From NCBI RefSeq assembly GCF_029167645.1, contig NZ_CP119147.1, forward strand, positions 5,598,501 to 5,662,500: 64,000 nucleotides of DNA, in the 5' to 3' direction. The DNA comes from Streptomyces sp. AM 2-1-1. GTDB lineage: Bacteria > Actinomycetota > Actinomycetes > Streptomycetales > Streptomycetaceae. Positions 31,891-41,646 of this stretch are shown here, piece after piece; within the stretch, counting starts at the first letter, position 1; each line of letters starts with the position of its first letter. A program made the position numbers and the translations under genes. The notes beneath the pieces are model-generated. The model was given only the letters and a program-made list of their open reading frames with translations. It did not search any database and had not been told where the DNA came from.

Positions 31891-33308
31891 CGCTCCCTAC
31901 GGAGACTGCCCACCCCGAACTCGAGGGCCTGGGTACGTACGAATTCGGCTGGGCCGACTCCGACGCGGCAGGCGCGGCGGCCAAGCGCGGCCTCTCGGAG
32001 GATGTCGTCCGCGACATCTCGGCGAAGAAGAACGAGCCCGAGTGGATGCTGAAGCTCCGCCTCAAGGGCCTGAAGCTCTTCGGCAAGAAGCCGATGCCGA
32101 ACTGGGGCTCGGACCTGTCGGGCATCGACTTCGACAACATCAAGTACTTCGTGCGGTCCACGGAGAAGCAGGCGGAGTCCTGGGAGGACCTGCCCGAGGA
32201 CATCAAGAACACGTACGACAAGCTCGGCATCCCCGAGGCGGAGAAGCAGCGCCTCGTCGCCGGTGTCGCCGCGCAGTACGAGTCCGAGGTCGTCTACCAC
32301 CAGATCAACGAGGAGCTGGAGGCGCAGGGTGTCATCTTCATGGACACCGACACCGCGCTGAAGGAGCACCCGGAGCTCTTCAAGGAGTACTTCGGCACGA
32401 TCATCCCCGTCGGTGACAACAAGTTCGCCTCGCTGAACTCGGCCGTGTGGTCCGGCGGCTCCTTCATCTACGTGCCGAAGGGCGTGCACGTGGAGATCCC
32501 GCTCCAGGCCTACTTCCGCATCAACACGGAGAACATGGGCCAGTTCGAGCGGACGCTGATCATCGTCGACGAGGACGCCTACGTCCACTACGTCGAGGGC
32601 TGCACCGCGCCGATCTACTCCTCGGACTCGCTGCACAGCGCCGTGGTCGAGATCATCGTGAAGAAGGGCGGCCGCTGCCGCTACACGACCATCCAGAACT
32701 GGTCGAACAACGTCTACAACCTCGTCACCAAGCGCGCCGTGGCGTACGAGGGCGCGACCATGGAGTGGGTCGACGGCAACATCGGCTCCAAGGTCACCAT
32801 GAAGTACCCGGCCGTCTACCTCATGGGTGAGCACGCCAAGGGCGAGACGCTCTCCATCGCCTTCGCGGGCGAGGGCCAGCACCAGGACGCCGGCGCCAAG
32901 ATGGTCCACATGGCCCCGAACACCTCGTCCAACATCGTCTCCAAGTCGGTGGCGCGGGGCGGCGGCCGCACCTCCTACCGCGGTCTCATCGAGATCGGCG
33001 AGGGCGCGCCGGGCGCGAAGTCGAACGTGCTCTGCGACGCGCTGCTCGTCGACACGATCTCGCGCTCGGACACCTACCCGTACGTCGACGTCCGCGAGGA
33101 CGACGTGTCGATGGGCCACGAGGCGACCGTCTCCAAGGTCTCCGAGGACCAGCTCTTCTACCTGATGAGCCGAGGCCTCACCGAGTTCGAGGCCATGGCG
33201 ATGATCGTGCGCGGATTCGTCGAGCCGATCGCCAAGGAGCTCCCGATGGAGTACGCCCTGGAGCTGAACCGGCTGATCGAGCTGCAGATGGAGGGTTCGG
33301 TCGGTTAG
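31887..33308 (+). CDS. sufB: Fe-S cluster assembly protein SufB
   Basis: A 473-residue scaffold of the SufBCD complex on which Fe-S clusters are built. A right-handed beta-helix core ([26 protein letters not shown]) and the conserved end [20 protein letters not shown] are visible, with the [20 protein letters not shown] segment containing a conserved Cys. ATG 31887 has GGGAGGA upstream and overlaps the sufR stop (ATGA). Confidence 0.97.
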   Translation: MTLPTETAHPELEGLGTYEFGWADSDAAGAAAKRGLSEDVVRDISAKKNEPEWMLKLRLKGLKLFGKKPMPNWGSDLSGIDFDNIKYFVRSTEKQAESWEDLPEDIKNTYDKLGIPEAEKQRLVAGVAAQYESEVVYHQINEELEAQGVIFMDTDTALKEHPELFKEYFGTIIPVGDNKFASLNSAVWSGGSFIYVPKGVHVEIPLQAYFRINTENMGQFERTLIIVDEDAYVHYVEGCTAPIYSSDSLHSAVVEIIVKKGGRCRYTTIQNWSNNVYNLVTKRAVAYEGATMEWVDGNIGSKVTMKYPAVYLMGEHAKGETLSIAFAGEGQHQDAGAKMVHMAPNTSSNIVSKSVARGGGRTSYRGLIEIGEGAPGAKSNVLCDALLVDTISRSDTYPYVDVREDDVSMGHEATVSKVSEDQLFYLMSRGLTEFEAMAMIVRGFVEPIAKELPMEYALELNRLIELQMEGSVG

Positions 33309-33376
33309 TACGGCCCTCGCCGCAGACCCGACCGCACCCCACTTCTCGACCTAAGAAAGCGAGCACTACGACAGCC

Positions 33377-34558
33377 ATGGCTGAGGCTCAGAATTCCCCG
33401 GTGGGTTCCACCACCGCCGGTTCCATCGCGGTGGCCGCCGAGTCGACCGTCGCCACGCGCATGAGCGCCCCGCCCTCCTTCGACGTGGCGGACTTCCCGG
33501 TCCCGCACGGCCGCGAGGAGGAGTGGCGCTTCACGCCGCTGGAGCGCCTGCGCGGGCTGCACGACGGCACCGCGGTGGCGAACGGCGGCGGCGTCAAGGT
33601 CGTCGTGGAGGCCCCCGGGGGCGTCACGGTGGAGACCGTGGGCCGCGACGACGCCCGGCTCGGCCGGGCCGGCACGCCGGTGGACCGGGTCGCCGCCCAG
33701 GCGTACTCCGCCTTCACCCAGGCCTCGGTCGTCACCGTCGCCAAGGAGGCCGTGCTCACCGAGCCGATCCGGATCGCGGTGCACGGCGAGGGCGGGGTGG
33801 CCTACGGCCACCAGCTCGTCGAGCTGGGCGCCTTCGCCGAGGCGGTCGTGGTCATCGACCACACCGGTGACGCGGTGCTCGCCGCCAACGTCGACTTCGT
33901 CGTCGGCGACGGCGCCAAGCTCACCGTCGTCTCCGTCCAGGACTGGGACGACACCGCGGTCCACGTCGGCCAGCACAACGCGCTGATCGGCCGCGACGCC
34001 TCGTTCAAGTCCGTGGTCGTCACCTTCGGCGGCGACGTGGTCCGGCTGCACCCCCGGGTCGCGTACGCGGGCACCGGCGGCGAGGCCGAGCTGTTCGGCC
34101 TGTACTTCACGGACAAGGGCCAGCACCAGGAGCACCGCCTCCTGGTCGACCACAACACCCCGCACTGCACGTCCAACGCGGTGTACAAGGGCGCCCTCCA
34201 GGGCGACGGCGCCCACGCGGTCTGGATCGGGGACGTCCTCATCCGGGCGAAGGCCGAGGGCACCGACACGTACGAGATGAACCGCAACCTGGTCCTGACC
34301 GACGGCGCCCGCGTCGACTCGGTGCCGAACCTGGAGATCGAGACCGGCGAGATCGTCGGCGCCGGCCACGCCTCGGCGACCGGCCGTTTCGACGACGAGC
34401 AGCTCTTCTACCTCCAGTCCCGCGGCATCCCGGCCGAGGAGGCCCGCCGTCTCGTCGTGCGCGGCTTCTTCGCCGAGCTGGTCCAGCAGATCGGTCTGCC
34501 GGACGTCGAGGCACGGCTGCTCGACAAGATCGAGGCAGAGCTGAAGGCGTCCGTCTGA
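33377..34558 (+). CDS. sufD: Fe-S cluster assembly protein SufD
   Basis: A 393-residue SufB homologue and partner in the SufBC2D complex. It shows the beta-helix signatures GKGQHQEHRLLVDHNTPHCTSNAVYKGALQ-like text near residue 251, with the conserved His of the SufB-SufD interface, and the end DEQLFYLQSRGIPAEEARRLVVRGFFAEL. It begins 68 bases after sufB and overlaps the following gene by one base (TGATG). Confidence 0.96.
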   Translation: MAEAQNSPVGSTTAGSIAVAAESTVATRMSAPPSFDVADFPVPHGREEEWRFTPLERLRGLHDGTAVANGGGVKVVVEAPGGVTVETVGRDDARLGRAGTPVDRVAAQAYSAFTQASVVTVAKEAVLTEPIRIAVHGEGGVAYGHQLVELGAFAEAVVVIDHTGDAVLAANVDFVVGDGAKLTVVSVQDWDDTAVHVGQHNALIGRDASFKSVVVTFGGDVVRLHPRVAYAGTGGEAELFGLYFTDKGQHQEHRLLVDHNTPHCTSNAVYKGALQGDGAHAVWIGDVLIRAKAEGTDTYEMNRNLVLTDGARVDSVPNLEIETGEIVGAGHASATGRFDDEQLFYLQSRGIPAEEARRLVVRGFFAELVQQIGLPDVEARLLDKIEAELKASV

Positions 34559-34875
34559 TGGCGTTCGTCAAGGTGTGCGCGCTGAGCGAGCTGGAGGACG
34601 ACACCCCCAGGAGGGTGGAGCTCGACGGCACCGCGGTCTCGGTCGTCCGTACCGAGGGCGAGGTGTTCGCCATCAACGACATCTGCTCGCACGCCAATGT
34701 GTCGCTGTCGGAGGGCGAGGTGGAGGACTGCATGATCGAGTGCTGGCTGCACGGCTCCTCCTTCGACCTGCGCACCGGCAAGCCGTCCGGCCTTCCCGCG
34801 ACGCGCCCCGTCCCCGTTTACCCCGTAAAGATCGAAGGGGACGATGTGCTCGTCTCCGTCACCCAGGAGTCCTGA
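34558..34875 (+). CDS. Rieske-type ferredoxin within the suf operon
   Basis: A 105-residue soluble Rieske protein, annotated in similar genomes as a non-heme oxygenase ferredoxin subunit. It shows C-S-H near residues 43-45 and C-W-L-H-G-S near 62-67, the four ligands of a 2Fe-2S cluster. It lacks the extra disulfide cysteines, as expected for a cytosolic ferredoxin. It sits between sufD and sufC with no oxygenase gene near, so electron supply for cluster assembly is the likelier job. This is inferred from position. Confidence 0.9.
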   Translation: MAFVKVCALSELEDDTPRRVELDGTAVSVVRTEGEVFAINDICSHANVSLSEGEVEDCMIECWLHGSSFDLRTGKPSGLPATRPVPVYPVKIEGDDVLVSVTQES

Positions 34876-34882
34876 GTCACCC

Positions 34883-35647
34883 ATGGCAACGCTTGAAATC
34901 CGCGACCTGCACGTCTCCGTCGAGGCCGACAACGCCACGAAGGAGATCCTCAAGGGCGTCGACCTGACCGTGAAGCAGGGCGAGACCCACGCCATCATGG
35001 GCCCCAACGGGTCCGGCAAGTCCACCCTGGCGTACTCGCTCGCAGGTCACCCCAAGTACACGATCACGAGCGGCACCGTCACCCTGGACGGCGAGGACGT
35101 CCTGGAGATGTCCGTCGACGAGCGGGCCCGCGCCGGCCTGTTCCTCGCCATGCAGTACCCGGTCGAGATCCCCGGTGTCTCGGTCTCCAACTTCCTGCGC
35201 ACCTCCGCCACCGCCATCCGCGGCGAGGCCCCCAAGCTGCGCACGTGGGTGAAGGAGGTCAAGGAGACGATGGCCGGCCTCCAGATGGACCCCGCCTTCG
35301 CCGAGCGCAACGTCAACGAGGGCTTCTCCGGCGGTGAGAAGAAGCGCCACGAGATCCTGCAGCTGGAGCTCCTCAAGCCGAAGATCGCCATCCTCGACGA
35401 GACCGACTCCGGTCTGGACGTCGACGCCCTGCGCGTCGTCTCCGAGGGCGTCAACCGCGTCCGCGAGTCGGGCGAGGTCGGCACCCTGCTGATCACCCAC
35501 TACACCCGGATCCTCCGCTACATCAAGCCCGACTTCGTGCACGTCTTCGCCAACGGCCGCATCGCCGAGTCCGGCGGCGCGGAGCTGGCCGACAAGCTGG
35601 AGAACGAGGGCTACGAGGCATATGTGAAGGGTGGCGCTTCCGCGTGA
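34883..35647 (+). CDS. sufC: Fe-S cluster assembly ATPase SufC
   Basis: A 254-residue ABC-type ATPase that drives the SufBCD scaffold. It shows Walker A GPNGSGKSTL near residue 37, signature FSGGEKKRHEILQ near 149, Walker B IAILDETDSGLDVDAL and the H-loop LLITHYTRIL. ATG 34883 follows the ferredoxin stop by 7 bases, with CAGGAGTCC upstream. The stop overlaps sufS in GTGA. Confidence 0.97.
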   Translation: MATLEIRDLHVSVEADNATKEILKGVDLTVKQGETHAIMGPNGSGKSTLAYSLAGHPKYTITSGTVTLDGEDVLEMSVDERARAGLFLAMQYPVEIPGVSVSNFLRTSATAIRGEAPKLRTWVKEVKETMAGLQMDPAFAERNVNEGFSGGEKKRHEILQLELLKPKIAILDETDSGLDVDALRVVSEGVNRVRESGEVGTLLITHYTRILRYIKPDFVHVFANGRIAESGGAELADKLENEGYEAYVKGGASA

Positions 35648-36912
35648 CTGACGCCCGCCAGGGGCTCACCGGCCTCCTCGACACCGAGGCGATCCGCAAG
35701 GACTTCCCCATCCTGGGCCGAACGGTCCACGACGGCAAGAAGATCGTGTACCTGGACAGCGCGGCGACCTCGCAGAAGCCGCGTCAGGTCCTCGACGCCC
35801 TCAGTGAGTACTACGAGCGGCACAACGCCAACGTCCACCGCGGTGTGTACACCATCGCCGAGGAGGCCACCGCGCTGTACGAGGGCGCCCGCGACAAGGT
35901 CGCCGCCTTCATCAACGCGCCGAGCCGCGACGAGGTCATCTTCACGAAGAACGCCTCGGAGTCGCTCAACCTCGTCGCGAACATGCTCGGCTGGGCCGAC
36001 GAGCCCTACCGGGTCGACCGCGACACCGAGATCGTCACCACCGAGATGGAGCACCACTCCAACATCGTCCCGTGGCAGCTGCTCGCGCAGCGCACCGGCG
36101 CGAAGCTGAAGTGGTTCGGCATCACGGACGACGGCCGGCTCGACCTGTCGAACATCGACGAGATCATCACCGAGAAGACGAAGATCGTCACCTTCACGCT
36201 GGTCTCGAACATCCTGGGCACGGTCAACCCGGTCGAGCAGATCATCCGGCGCGCCCAGCAGGTCGGCGCGCTGGTCTGCATCGACGCCTCGCAGGCCGCC
36301 CCGCACATGGTGCTCGACGTGCAGGCGCTCCAGGCCGACTTCGTGGCCTTCACCGGTCACAAGATGGTCGGCCCGACCGGCATCGGCGTCCTGTGGGGAC
36401 GGCAGGAGCTCCTGGAGGACCTGCCGCCGTTCCTCGGCGGCGGCGAGATGATCGAGACCGTGTCGATGCACTCGTCGACGTACGCCCCCGCACCGCACAA
36501 GTTCGAGGCGGGTACGCCCCCGATCGCGCAGGCCGTCGGCCTCGGCGCGGCGGTGGACTACCTCTCCGCCATCGGCATGGAGAACATCCACCGCCACGAG
36601 CAGGCCATCACCGAGTACGCGGTGGCCCGGCTCCTGGAGGTCCCGGACCTGCGGATCATCGGCCCGACCACGGCCGAGAACCGCGGCGCCACGATCTCCT
36701 TCACGCTCGGCGACATCCACCCCCACGACGTGGGCCAGGTGCTCGACGAACAGGGCATCGCGGTCCGGGTCGGTCACCACTGCGCACGGCCGGTCTGCCT
36801 GCGGTACGGAATTCCGGCGACCACGCGGGCGTCGTTCTATCTGTACTCCACGCCCGCCGAGGTCGACGCCCTGGTGGACGGCCTGGAGCACGTACGGAAC
36901 TTCTTCGGGTGA
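35644..36912 (+). CDS. sufS: Cysteine desulfurase SufS
   Basis: A 422-residue PLP enzyme releasing sulfur from cysteine for cluster assembly. The Schiff-base Lys is in FTGHKMVGPTGIGVLWG near residue 238, the PLP-contact text STMEHHSNIVPWQ-like (TTEMEHHSNIVPWQLLA) near 132, and the persulfide Cys in VRVGHHCARPVC near 380. This is a group II desulfurase, which normally hands sulfur to SufU. It begins at GTG 35644, overlapping sufC. Confidence 0.97.
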   Translation: MTDARQGLTGLLDTEAIRKDFPILGRTVHDGKKIVYLDSAATSQKPRQVLDALSEYYERHNANVHRGVYTIAEEATALYEGARDKVAAFINAPSRDEVIFTKNASESLNLVANMLGWADEPYRVDRDTEIVTTEMEHHSNIVPWQLLAQRTGAKLKWFGITDDGRLDLSNIDEIITEKTKIVTFTLVSNILGTVNPVEQIIRRAQQVGALVCIDASQAAPHMVLDVQALQADFVAFTGHKMVGPTGIGVLWGRQELLEDLPPFLGGGEMIETVSMHSSTYAPAPHKFEAGTPPIAQAVGLGAAVDYLSAIGMENIHRHEQAITEYAVARLLEVPDLRIIGPTTAENRGATISFTLGDIHPHDVGQVLDEQGIAVRVGHHCARPVCLRYGIPATTRASFYLYSTPAEVDALVDGLEHVRNFFG

Positions 36913-36952
36913 GGGGCAGAGTGTTGACGGGCGAAGTGCTGAGGGCTGACGG

Positions 36953-37408
36953 GTGAAGCTGGAATCGATGTACCAGGAAGTGATCCTGGACCACTACAAG
37001 CACCCCCACGGGCGCGGCCTGCGGGACGGCGACGCCGAGGTGCACCACACCAATCCCACCTGCGGCGACGAGATCACGCTCCGCGTGCGGTACGAGGGCG
37101 ACACCCTCGCCGACGTCAGCTACGAGGGGCAGGGCTGCTCGATCAGCCAGGCCAGCGCCTCGGTGCTGAACGACCTGCTGGTCGGCAAGGAGCTGGACCA
37201 GGCGCAAAGGATCCAGGAGGCCTTCCTGGAGCTGATGCAGTCCAAGGGCCAGCTGGAGCCCGACGACGCGATGGAGGAGGTGCTGGAGGACGCGGTCGCG
37301 TTCGCCGGTGTCTCCAAGTACCCGGCTCGCGTCAAGTGCGCGCTGCTGAGCTGGATGGCGTGGAAGGACGCGACGGCCAAGGCGCTGTCCGAAGGGAAGA
37401 GCTCATGA
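36953..37408 (+). CDS. sufU: Sulfur-transfer/scaffold protein SufU
   Basis: A 151-residue zinc-containing protein that takes sulfur from SufS. The zinc and acceptor residues lie in NPTCGDE (near residue 41), GQGCSISQASAS (near 66) and RVKCALLSW (near 128). The SufU-specific insertion between the second and third Cys is present. It starts at GTG 36953, 40 bases after sufS; its stop overlaps the next gene (ATGA). Confidence 0.96.
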   Translation: MKLESMYQEVILDHYKHPHGRGLRDGDAEVHHTNPTCGDEITLRVRYEGDTLADVSYEGQGCSISQASASVLNDLLVGKELDQAQRIQEAFLELMQSKGQLEPDDAMEEVLEDAVAFAGVSKYPARVKCALLSWMAWKDATAKALSEGKSS

Positions 37409-37743
37409 GCGAGAACGAGACTGTGGCACTGAAGCCGGCCTCCGAGGAGGAGGTCCGCGAGGCGCTGTACGACGTCGTCGACCCCGAGCTGGGCATCGAC
37501 GTCGTCAACCTGGGCCTGATCTACGGCATCCACATCGACGACGCCAACATCGCCACCCTGGACATGACGCTGACGTCCGCGGCCTGCCCGCTGACCGACG
37601 TCATCGAGGACCAGGCGAAGTCCGCGACCGACGGCATCGTCAGCGAACTGCGGATCAACTGGGTCTGGATGCCGCCGTGGGGCCCGGACAAGATCACGGA
37701 CGACGGGCGCGAGCAGCTCCGCGCGCTCGGCTTCAACGTCTGA
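37405..37743 (+). CDS. sufT: SufT/MIP18-type metal-sulfur cluster assembly factor
   Basis: A 112-residue DUF59 protein. It has DPELGIDVVNLGLIYGI near residue 27 and the reactive Cys in TLTSAACPLTDVIEDQ near 61. Family members help mature selected Fe-S proteins. ATG 37405 overlaps the sufU stop, and this last gene is followed by a strong terminator. Confidence 0.93.
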   Translation: MSENETVALKPASEEEVREALYDVVDPELGIDVVNLGLIYGIHIDDANIATLDMTLTSAACPLTDVIEDQAKSATDGIVSELRINWVWMPPWGPDKITDDGREQLRALGFNV

Positions 37744-37765
37744 GCACCCCGGCCCGTCGCGGTCT

Positions 37766-37799
37766 CGAGGACGGCCCCCACGCCGGGGGGCCGTCCTCG
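37766..37799 (+). terminator. Terminator of the suf operon
   Basis: CGAGGACGGCCCCC (37766-37779) pairs exactly with 37786-37799 around a 6-base loop and is followed by TGTTGTT. Confidence 0.9.
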
Positions 37800-37891
37800 T
37801 GTTGTTCGCCCGCCGGACCGGTGATGTGTGCCCCCCGTTGGCACCGTAACCGGAACCTGTTCGTCGAGACCACGCCGACGAGAGGTACGCC

Positions 37892-39328
37892 GTGACGCAC
37901 CAGCTTTCCCCCCAGCACCACCGGGCAGCCCAGCACCGCCAGGCACCCCGGTACCGCCGGGTCGCCGCCGCGGCGGCCGGGATGCTCGCCCTGGGTGCCC
38001 TGGGGATCACCGCCCCCGCGCACGCCGTGACCTACGGGACACCCACCATCGCCCTCTCGGCGACGTACCTCTCCGGCGCGGTGGGCGGGACCGGCGCCGC
38101 CGACAACACGGTCACCGTCACGATCGCGCAGAGCGGCGCCGACGTCTCCGCCCTCACCGTGGCCGCCTCCGCCAGCTCCCGGACCTCGGTCGCCGCGACC
38201 TCCGACGTCACCGTGACCGGCACCGGCGCGACCCGCCGGATCTCCGTCGCCGCCCACGCCCGCGGCTACACCGACCTCACCATCAAGGTCACCGGCCTCG
38301 GCGGCAAGACGGCCACCAAGAAGCTGTACTACGCCGCCTCGGCCGCCGTGCGGAACGCCGCCGACACCCGCTACCTCACCGGCTCCTCGGACGCCTCCGC
38401 CGCCGTCGACGTCGGCGGCGGGTACGCCGTCGTCGCCGACGACGAGTCGAACGTGCTCCGCCTCTACAACCTCGCGGTCTCCGGCGCGCCCGTGAAGACC
38501 TGGGACGTCGCGTCCAAGCTGGGGGTGGAGAAGGAGATCGACATCGAGGGCGCGGCCCGGGTCGGCAACACGATCTACTGGACCGGCTCGCTCGGCAACA
38601 ACAAGGACGGCGAGTACAAGGCCGACCGCAACACCGTCTTCACCACCACCGTCTCCGGTTCCGGCGCCACCACCGCGCTCACGGTCGGCACCTCGTACAA
38701 GAAGCTCCGCGACGACCTCGTCGCCTGGGACGAGGCCAACGGCGACCGGTACGGCTTCGCCGCGGGTACCGAGGACGGCGAGGCGCCCAAGCAGATCGAC
38801 GGGTTCAACGTGGAGGGCCTGGAGTTCGCGCCCGGCTCGACGACCACCGCGTACGTCGGCTTCCGCGCACCCCTCGTCCCGCCGAAGTCGGGCGGCAAGG
38901 GGCTCGTCGTGCCGGTGACCAACTTCGACAAGGTCGTCGGCAGCGGCGCCAAGGCGGTCTTCGGCACCCCGATCGAGCTCGACCTCGGCGGCCTCGCCCT
39001 CCGTGACATCCGCAAGAACGCCTCCGACCAGTACCTCGTCGTGGCCGGTTCCTGGGCAGCGGACGACAACTCCGACCCGTACGCCCTCTACAGCTGGGAC
39101 GGCGTCGCCGGCCACGCCCCGGTCAAGCGGACCGACCTGCCCACCACCGACCCGGGCGGCTGGGAGGCCGTCGTCTCGGTTCCCGACCTCACCGTGGCGG
39201 GCACCCGCGCCCAGCTGATCACCGACGCCGGCGCGGCCGACCTCTACGGGGACGGCACCGAGGCGAAGGACCTGGACCACGCCGAGTTCAAGAAGTCCCG
39301 GGCGACCTGGTTCACGGTCGGCGGCTGA
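37892..39328 (+). CDS. Secreted protein, possibly DUF3616-like
   Basis: A 478-residue exported protein. The signal peptide has an Arg/His-rich start, hydrophobic AAAAAGMLALGALGI and a cleavage site after AHA (near residue 45). A first domain of Ala/Thr/Val-rich beta strands (about 46-145) leads to a probable beta-propeller (KEIDIEGAARVGNTIYWTGS near 213, FNVEGLEFAPGS near 308). The DUF3616 match is from memory of such text and is not certain. The catalytic role is unknown. GTG 37892 has GAGAGG upstream. It is monocistronic, after the suf terminator. Confidence 0.8.
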   Translation: MTHQLSPQHHRAAQHRQAPRYRRVAAAAAGMLALGALGITAPAHAVTYGTPTIALSATYLSGAVGGTGAADNTVTVTIAQSGADVSALTVAASASSRTSVAATSDVTVTGTGATRRISVAAHARGYTDLTIKVTGLGGKTATKKLYYAASAAVRNAADTRYLTGSSDASAAVDVGGGYAVVADDESNVLRLYNLAVSGAPVKTWDVASKLGVEKEIDIEGAARVGNTIYWTGSLGNNKDGEYKADRNTVFTTTVSGSGATTALTVGTSYKKLRDDLVAWDEANGDRYGFAAGTEDGEAPKQIDGFNVEGLEFAPGSTTTAYVGFRAPLVPPKSGGKGLVVPVTNFDKVVGSGAKAVFGTPIELDLGGLALRDIRKNASDQYLVVAGSWAADDNSDPYALYSWDGVAGHAPVKRTDLPTTDPGGWEAVVSVPDLTVAGTRAQLITDAGAADLYGDGTEAKDLDHAEFKKSRATWFTVGG

Positions 39329-39372
39329 CGGCCGGCGGCTGACCGGCGGCCGGTGGGAGGTCAGGCCCGGAC

Positions 39373-39402
39373 GAACGGCCCCCGGCCCGCCGGAGGCCGT
39401 TC
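39373..39402 (+). terminator. Hairpin after the secreted protein gene
   Basis: GAACGGCC (39373-39380) pairs with GGCCGTTC (39395-39402) 45 bases after the stop. Its right arm overlaps the PHO-box-like repeat of the next gene. Confidence 0.5.
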
Positions 39403-39416
39403 ACCCGGGGATCATC
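39399..39416 (+). promoter_or_regulatory. PHO-box-like repeat upstream of the phospholipase C gene
   Basis: GTTCACC (39399-39405) is followed with 11-base periodicity by GATCATC (39410-39416), 5 of 7 matching. Streptomyces PhoP binds 11-bp direct repeats of GTTCACC. It lies about 90 bases before the start of a phosphate-releasing enzyme, which supports the reading. Confidence 0.55.
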
Positions 39417-39499
39417 CGCAGGTCCGGTGACCTCCCCGTCGAGGGGGCATGCTGACGCGCGGCGTGCCGCAGGGGCACCCGCGGGACGGAGGCGGGCGA

Positions 39500-41524
39500 A
39501 TGACACCGATCAGTCGTAGGGGCTTCGTGGGGATCGGTGCCTCGGTGGCGGCCGGCATGACGCTGGGCGCGGGGACGCGCACGGCGTCGGCGGCGGCCAC
39601 CGCCGCGACCGGCACCATCAAGGACGTGCGGCACGTGGTGATCCTGATGCAGGAGAACCGCAGCTTCGACCACTACTTCGGACGGCTGAGGGGGGTCCGC
39701 GGCTTCGACGACCGCAGCGGTATCACCCTCGCGGGCAACCGCTCCGTCTTCGACCAGCCCAACGGCACGGGCCGCCAGTACCCCTGGAAGCTGAGCGCGA
39801 CCCCGGCCGCGGGCGGGCAGGACGGCAGGACGCTGGCCCAGTGCACCGGAGACCTGCCGCACTCCTGGTCCTCCCAGCACTCCGCGTGGAACAAGGGCCG
39901 CTTGGACAACTGGGTCCCGGCCGTCGGCAGCGTCCGCTCCCTGGGCTACCTCGACCGCTCGGACCTGCCCTTCCACTACGCGCTCGCCGACGCCTACACG
40001 GTGTGCGACGCCTACTTCTCCTCCACCCTCAGCGCCACCGGGCCGAACCGCACCTACCTGTGGAGCGGCAAGGTCGACGCCGCCAGCTACGACGGTGGCG
40101 ACGAGTCCGGCCTGACCTGGCAGAACTACGCCCAGGCGCTCCAGAGCGCCGGAGTGAGCTGGAAGGTCTACCAGAACGCGCAGGACAACTACGGCGACAA
40201 CGGCTGCGCCTACTTCAAGGCCTTCACGAGCGCCAGGGCCGGAGACCCGCTGTACGACCGGGGCATGTCCTCCGTCCCCAGGCGCACGGGCTCCACACCG
40301 GACGACATCGCTGCCGCCATCAGGGCCGACGTCGTCGCCGGCACCCTGCCGCAGGTCTCCTGGGTCGTCCCGAACCAGGCGTTCTCCGAGCACCCGTACG
40401 CCCCGCCCGGCGACGGAGCGCACTTCGTCGACCTGGTCTACCGGGCCCTCGCGGCGGACCCGGACGTCTTCGACTCCACCGTGCTCTTCCTCACCTACGA
40501 CGAGAACGACGGCTTCTTCGACCACGTGCCCCCTCCGGCCCCGCCCGCCGGAACCCCCGGCGAGTTCCTCGACGGCGTGCCGTACGGCTTCGGCTTCCGC
40601 GTCCCGATGACGGTCGTCTCGCCGTGGACACGCGGAGGCTGGGTCTCCTCGGAGGTCTTCGAGCACACGTCCGTCCTGCGATTCCTGGAGACCTGGACGA
40701 CCGCCCTCGGCAAGCCCGCCCGCTGCGCCAACATCAGCGAGTGGCGGCGCAAGGTCAGCGGGGACCTGACCGGTGTCTTCGACTTCGCCCACCCCGTTCC
40801 CGGCGCGGTCACCCTGCCGGCCACGAGCGTGATCGGCCTCTCGACGTGCGGCCCGCTGCCCAACCCCGTCCCCACGAACAACGCCCTGCCCGCGCAGGAG
40901 AGCGGTACCCGCCCGTCCCGGGCGCTGCCCTACCAGCCGGGCGGGAACCTGGACCGGCTGGAGTTCGGGAGCTCTGGAAAGATCCTCGCCTGGTTCACGA
41001 TGACCAACCAGGGCGCACCCGCCACCCGGGCGGCCCACTTCTCCCTCCACCCGAACGCCTACCGCGACACCACGCCGTGGCAGTACACGGTGGACGCGGG
41101 GGGCAGCGCCACGGACTACTTCAACATCGGCTCGGGGTACGGCTCCGGCGCGTACGACTTCACCATGACCGGCCCTCACCGCTTCCTGCGCCGCTTCCGG
41201 GGCGACGCCACGAAGGCGGGCAGGACGGCGGAGGCCGGCACCCGCTACGCCACCGAGCCCGGCACGGGCAAGCTCGCCCTCTACTTCTCGCTGGCCAACT
41301 CCGGTACCGCGCCGGTGAAGTTCACCATCGCCCCGAACCAGTACCGCGGTGACGGCCCGTGGACCCACACCGTCGCGGCGGGGTCCGCCGCGGAGACCTT
41401 CTTCAACGTGGTCGCCCACCAGAACGGCTGGTACGACTTCACCGTCACGGTCGATTCCGACACCACGTGGTCCCGCAGGTTCACCGGACGCCTGGAGACG
41501 GGTTCGGCCGGCGTCAGCGGCTGA
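39500..41524 (+). CDS. Tat-exported phosphocholine-specific phospholipase C
   Basis: A 674-residue enzyme that cleaves phosphocholine head groups from phospholipids outside the cell. The Tat signal is SRRGFVGIGASVAAGMTLGAG at residues 5-25. The phosphoesterase core has ILMQENRSFDHYFGRLRG near 50 and TYDENDGFFDHVPPPAPP near 332. Two C-terminal beta domains of the DUF756 type repeat (SLHPNAYRDTTPWQYTVDAGG and TIAPNQYRGDGPWTHTVAAGS). ATG 39500 is chosen for GGAGG 7 bases upstream and the Tat motif that follows. The PHO-box-like repeat suggests phosphate control. Confidence 0.9.
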   Translation: MTPISRRGFVGIGASVAAGMTLGAGTRTASAAATAATGTIKDVRHVVILMQENRSFDHYFGRLRGVRGFDDRSGITLAGNRSVFDQPNGTGRQYPWKLSATPAAGGQDGRTLAQCTGDLPHSWSSQHSAWNKGRLDNWVPAVGSVRSLGYLDRSDLPFHYALADAYTVCDAYFSSTLSATGPNRTYLWSGKVDAASYDGGDESGLTWQNYAQALQSAGVSWKVYQNAQDNYGDNGCAYFKAFTSARAGDPLYDRGMSSVPRRTGSTPDDIAAAIRADVVAGTLPQVSWVVPNQAFSEHPYAPPGDGAHFVDLVYRALAADPDVFDSTVLFLTYDENDGFFDHVPPPAPPAGTPGEFLDGVPYGFGFRVPMTVVSPWTRGGWVSSEVFEHTSVLRFLETWTTALGKPARCANISEWRRKVSGDLTGVFDFAHPVPGAVTLPATSVIGLSTCGPLPNPVPTNNALPAQESGTRPSRALPYQPGGNLDRLEFGSSGKILAWFTMTNQGAPATRAAHFSLHPNAYRDTTPWQYTVDAGGSATDYFNIGSGYGSGAYDFTMTGPHRFLRRFRGDATKAGRTAEAGTRYATEPGTGKLALYFSLANSGTAPVKFTIAPNQYRGDGPWTHTVAAGSAAETFFNVVAHQNGWYDFTVTVDSDTTWSRRFTGRLETGSAGVSG

Positions 41525-41646
41525 CCCGGGCCGCCCGCGCCGACCGTCGTGACGAAGCGCCAACTCCCGTCGGTCCGGCACCCTTTACCGGGGCCCGGCC
41601 GGGAATGTCCTGGAGACGGCCCGCTCCGTCTGGCAGAGTCGCGGCC

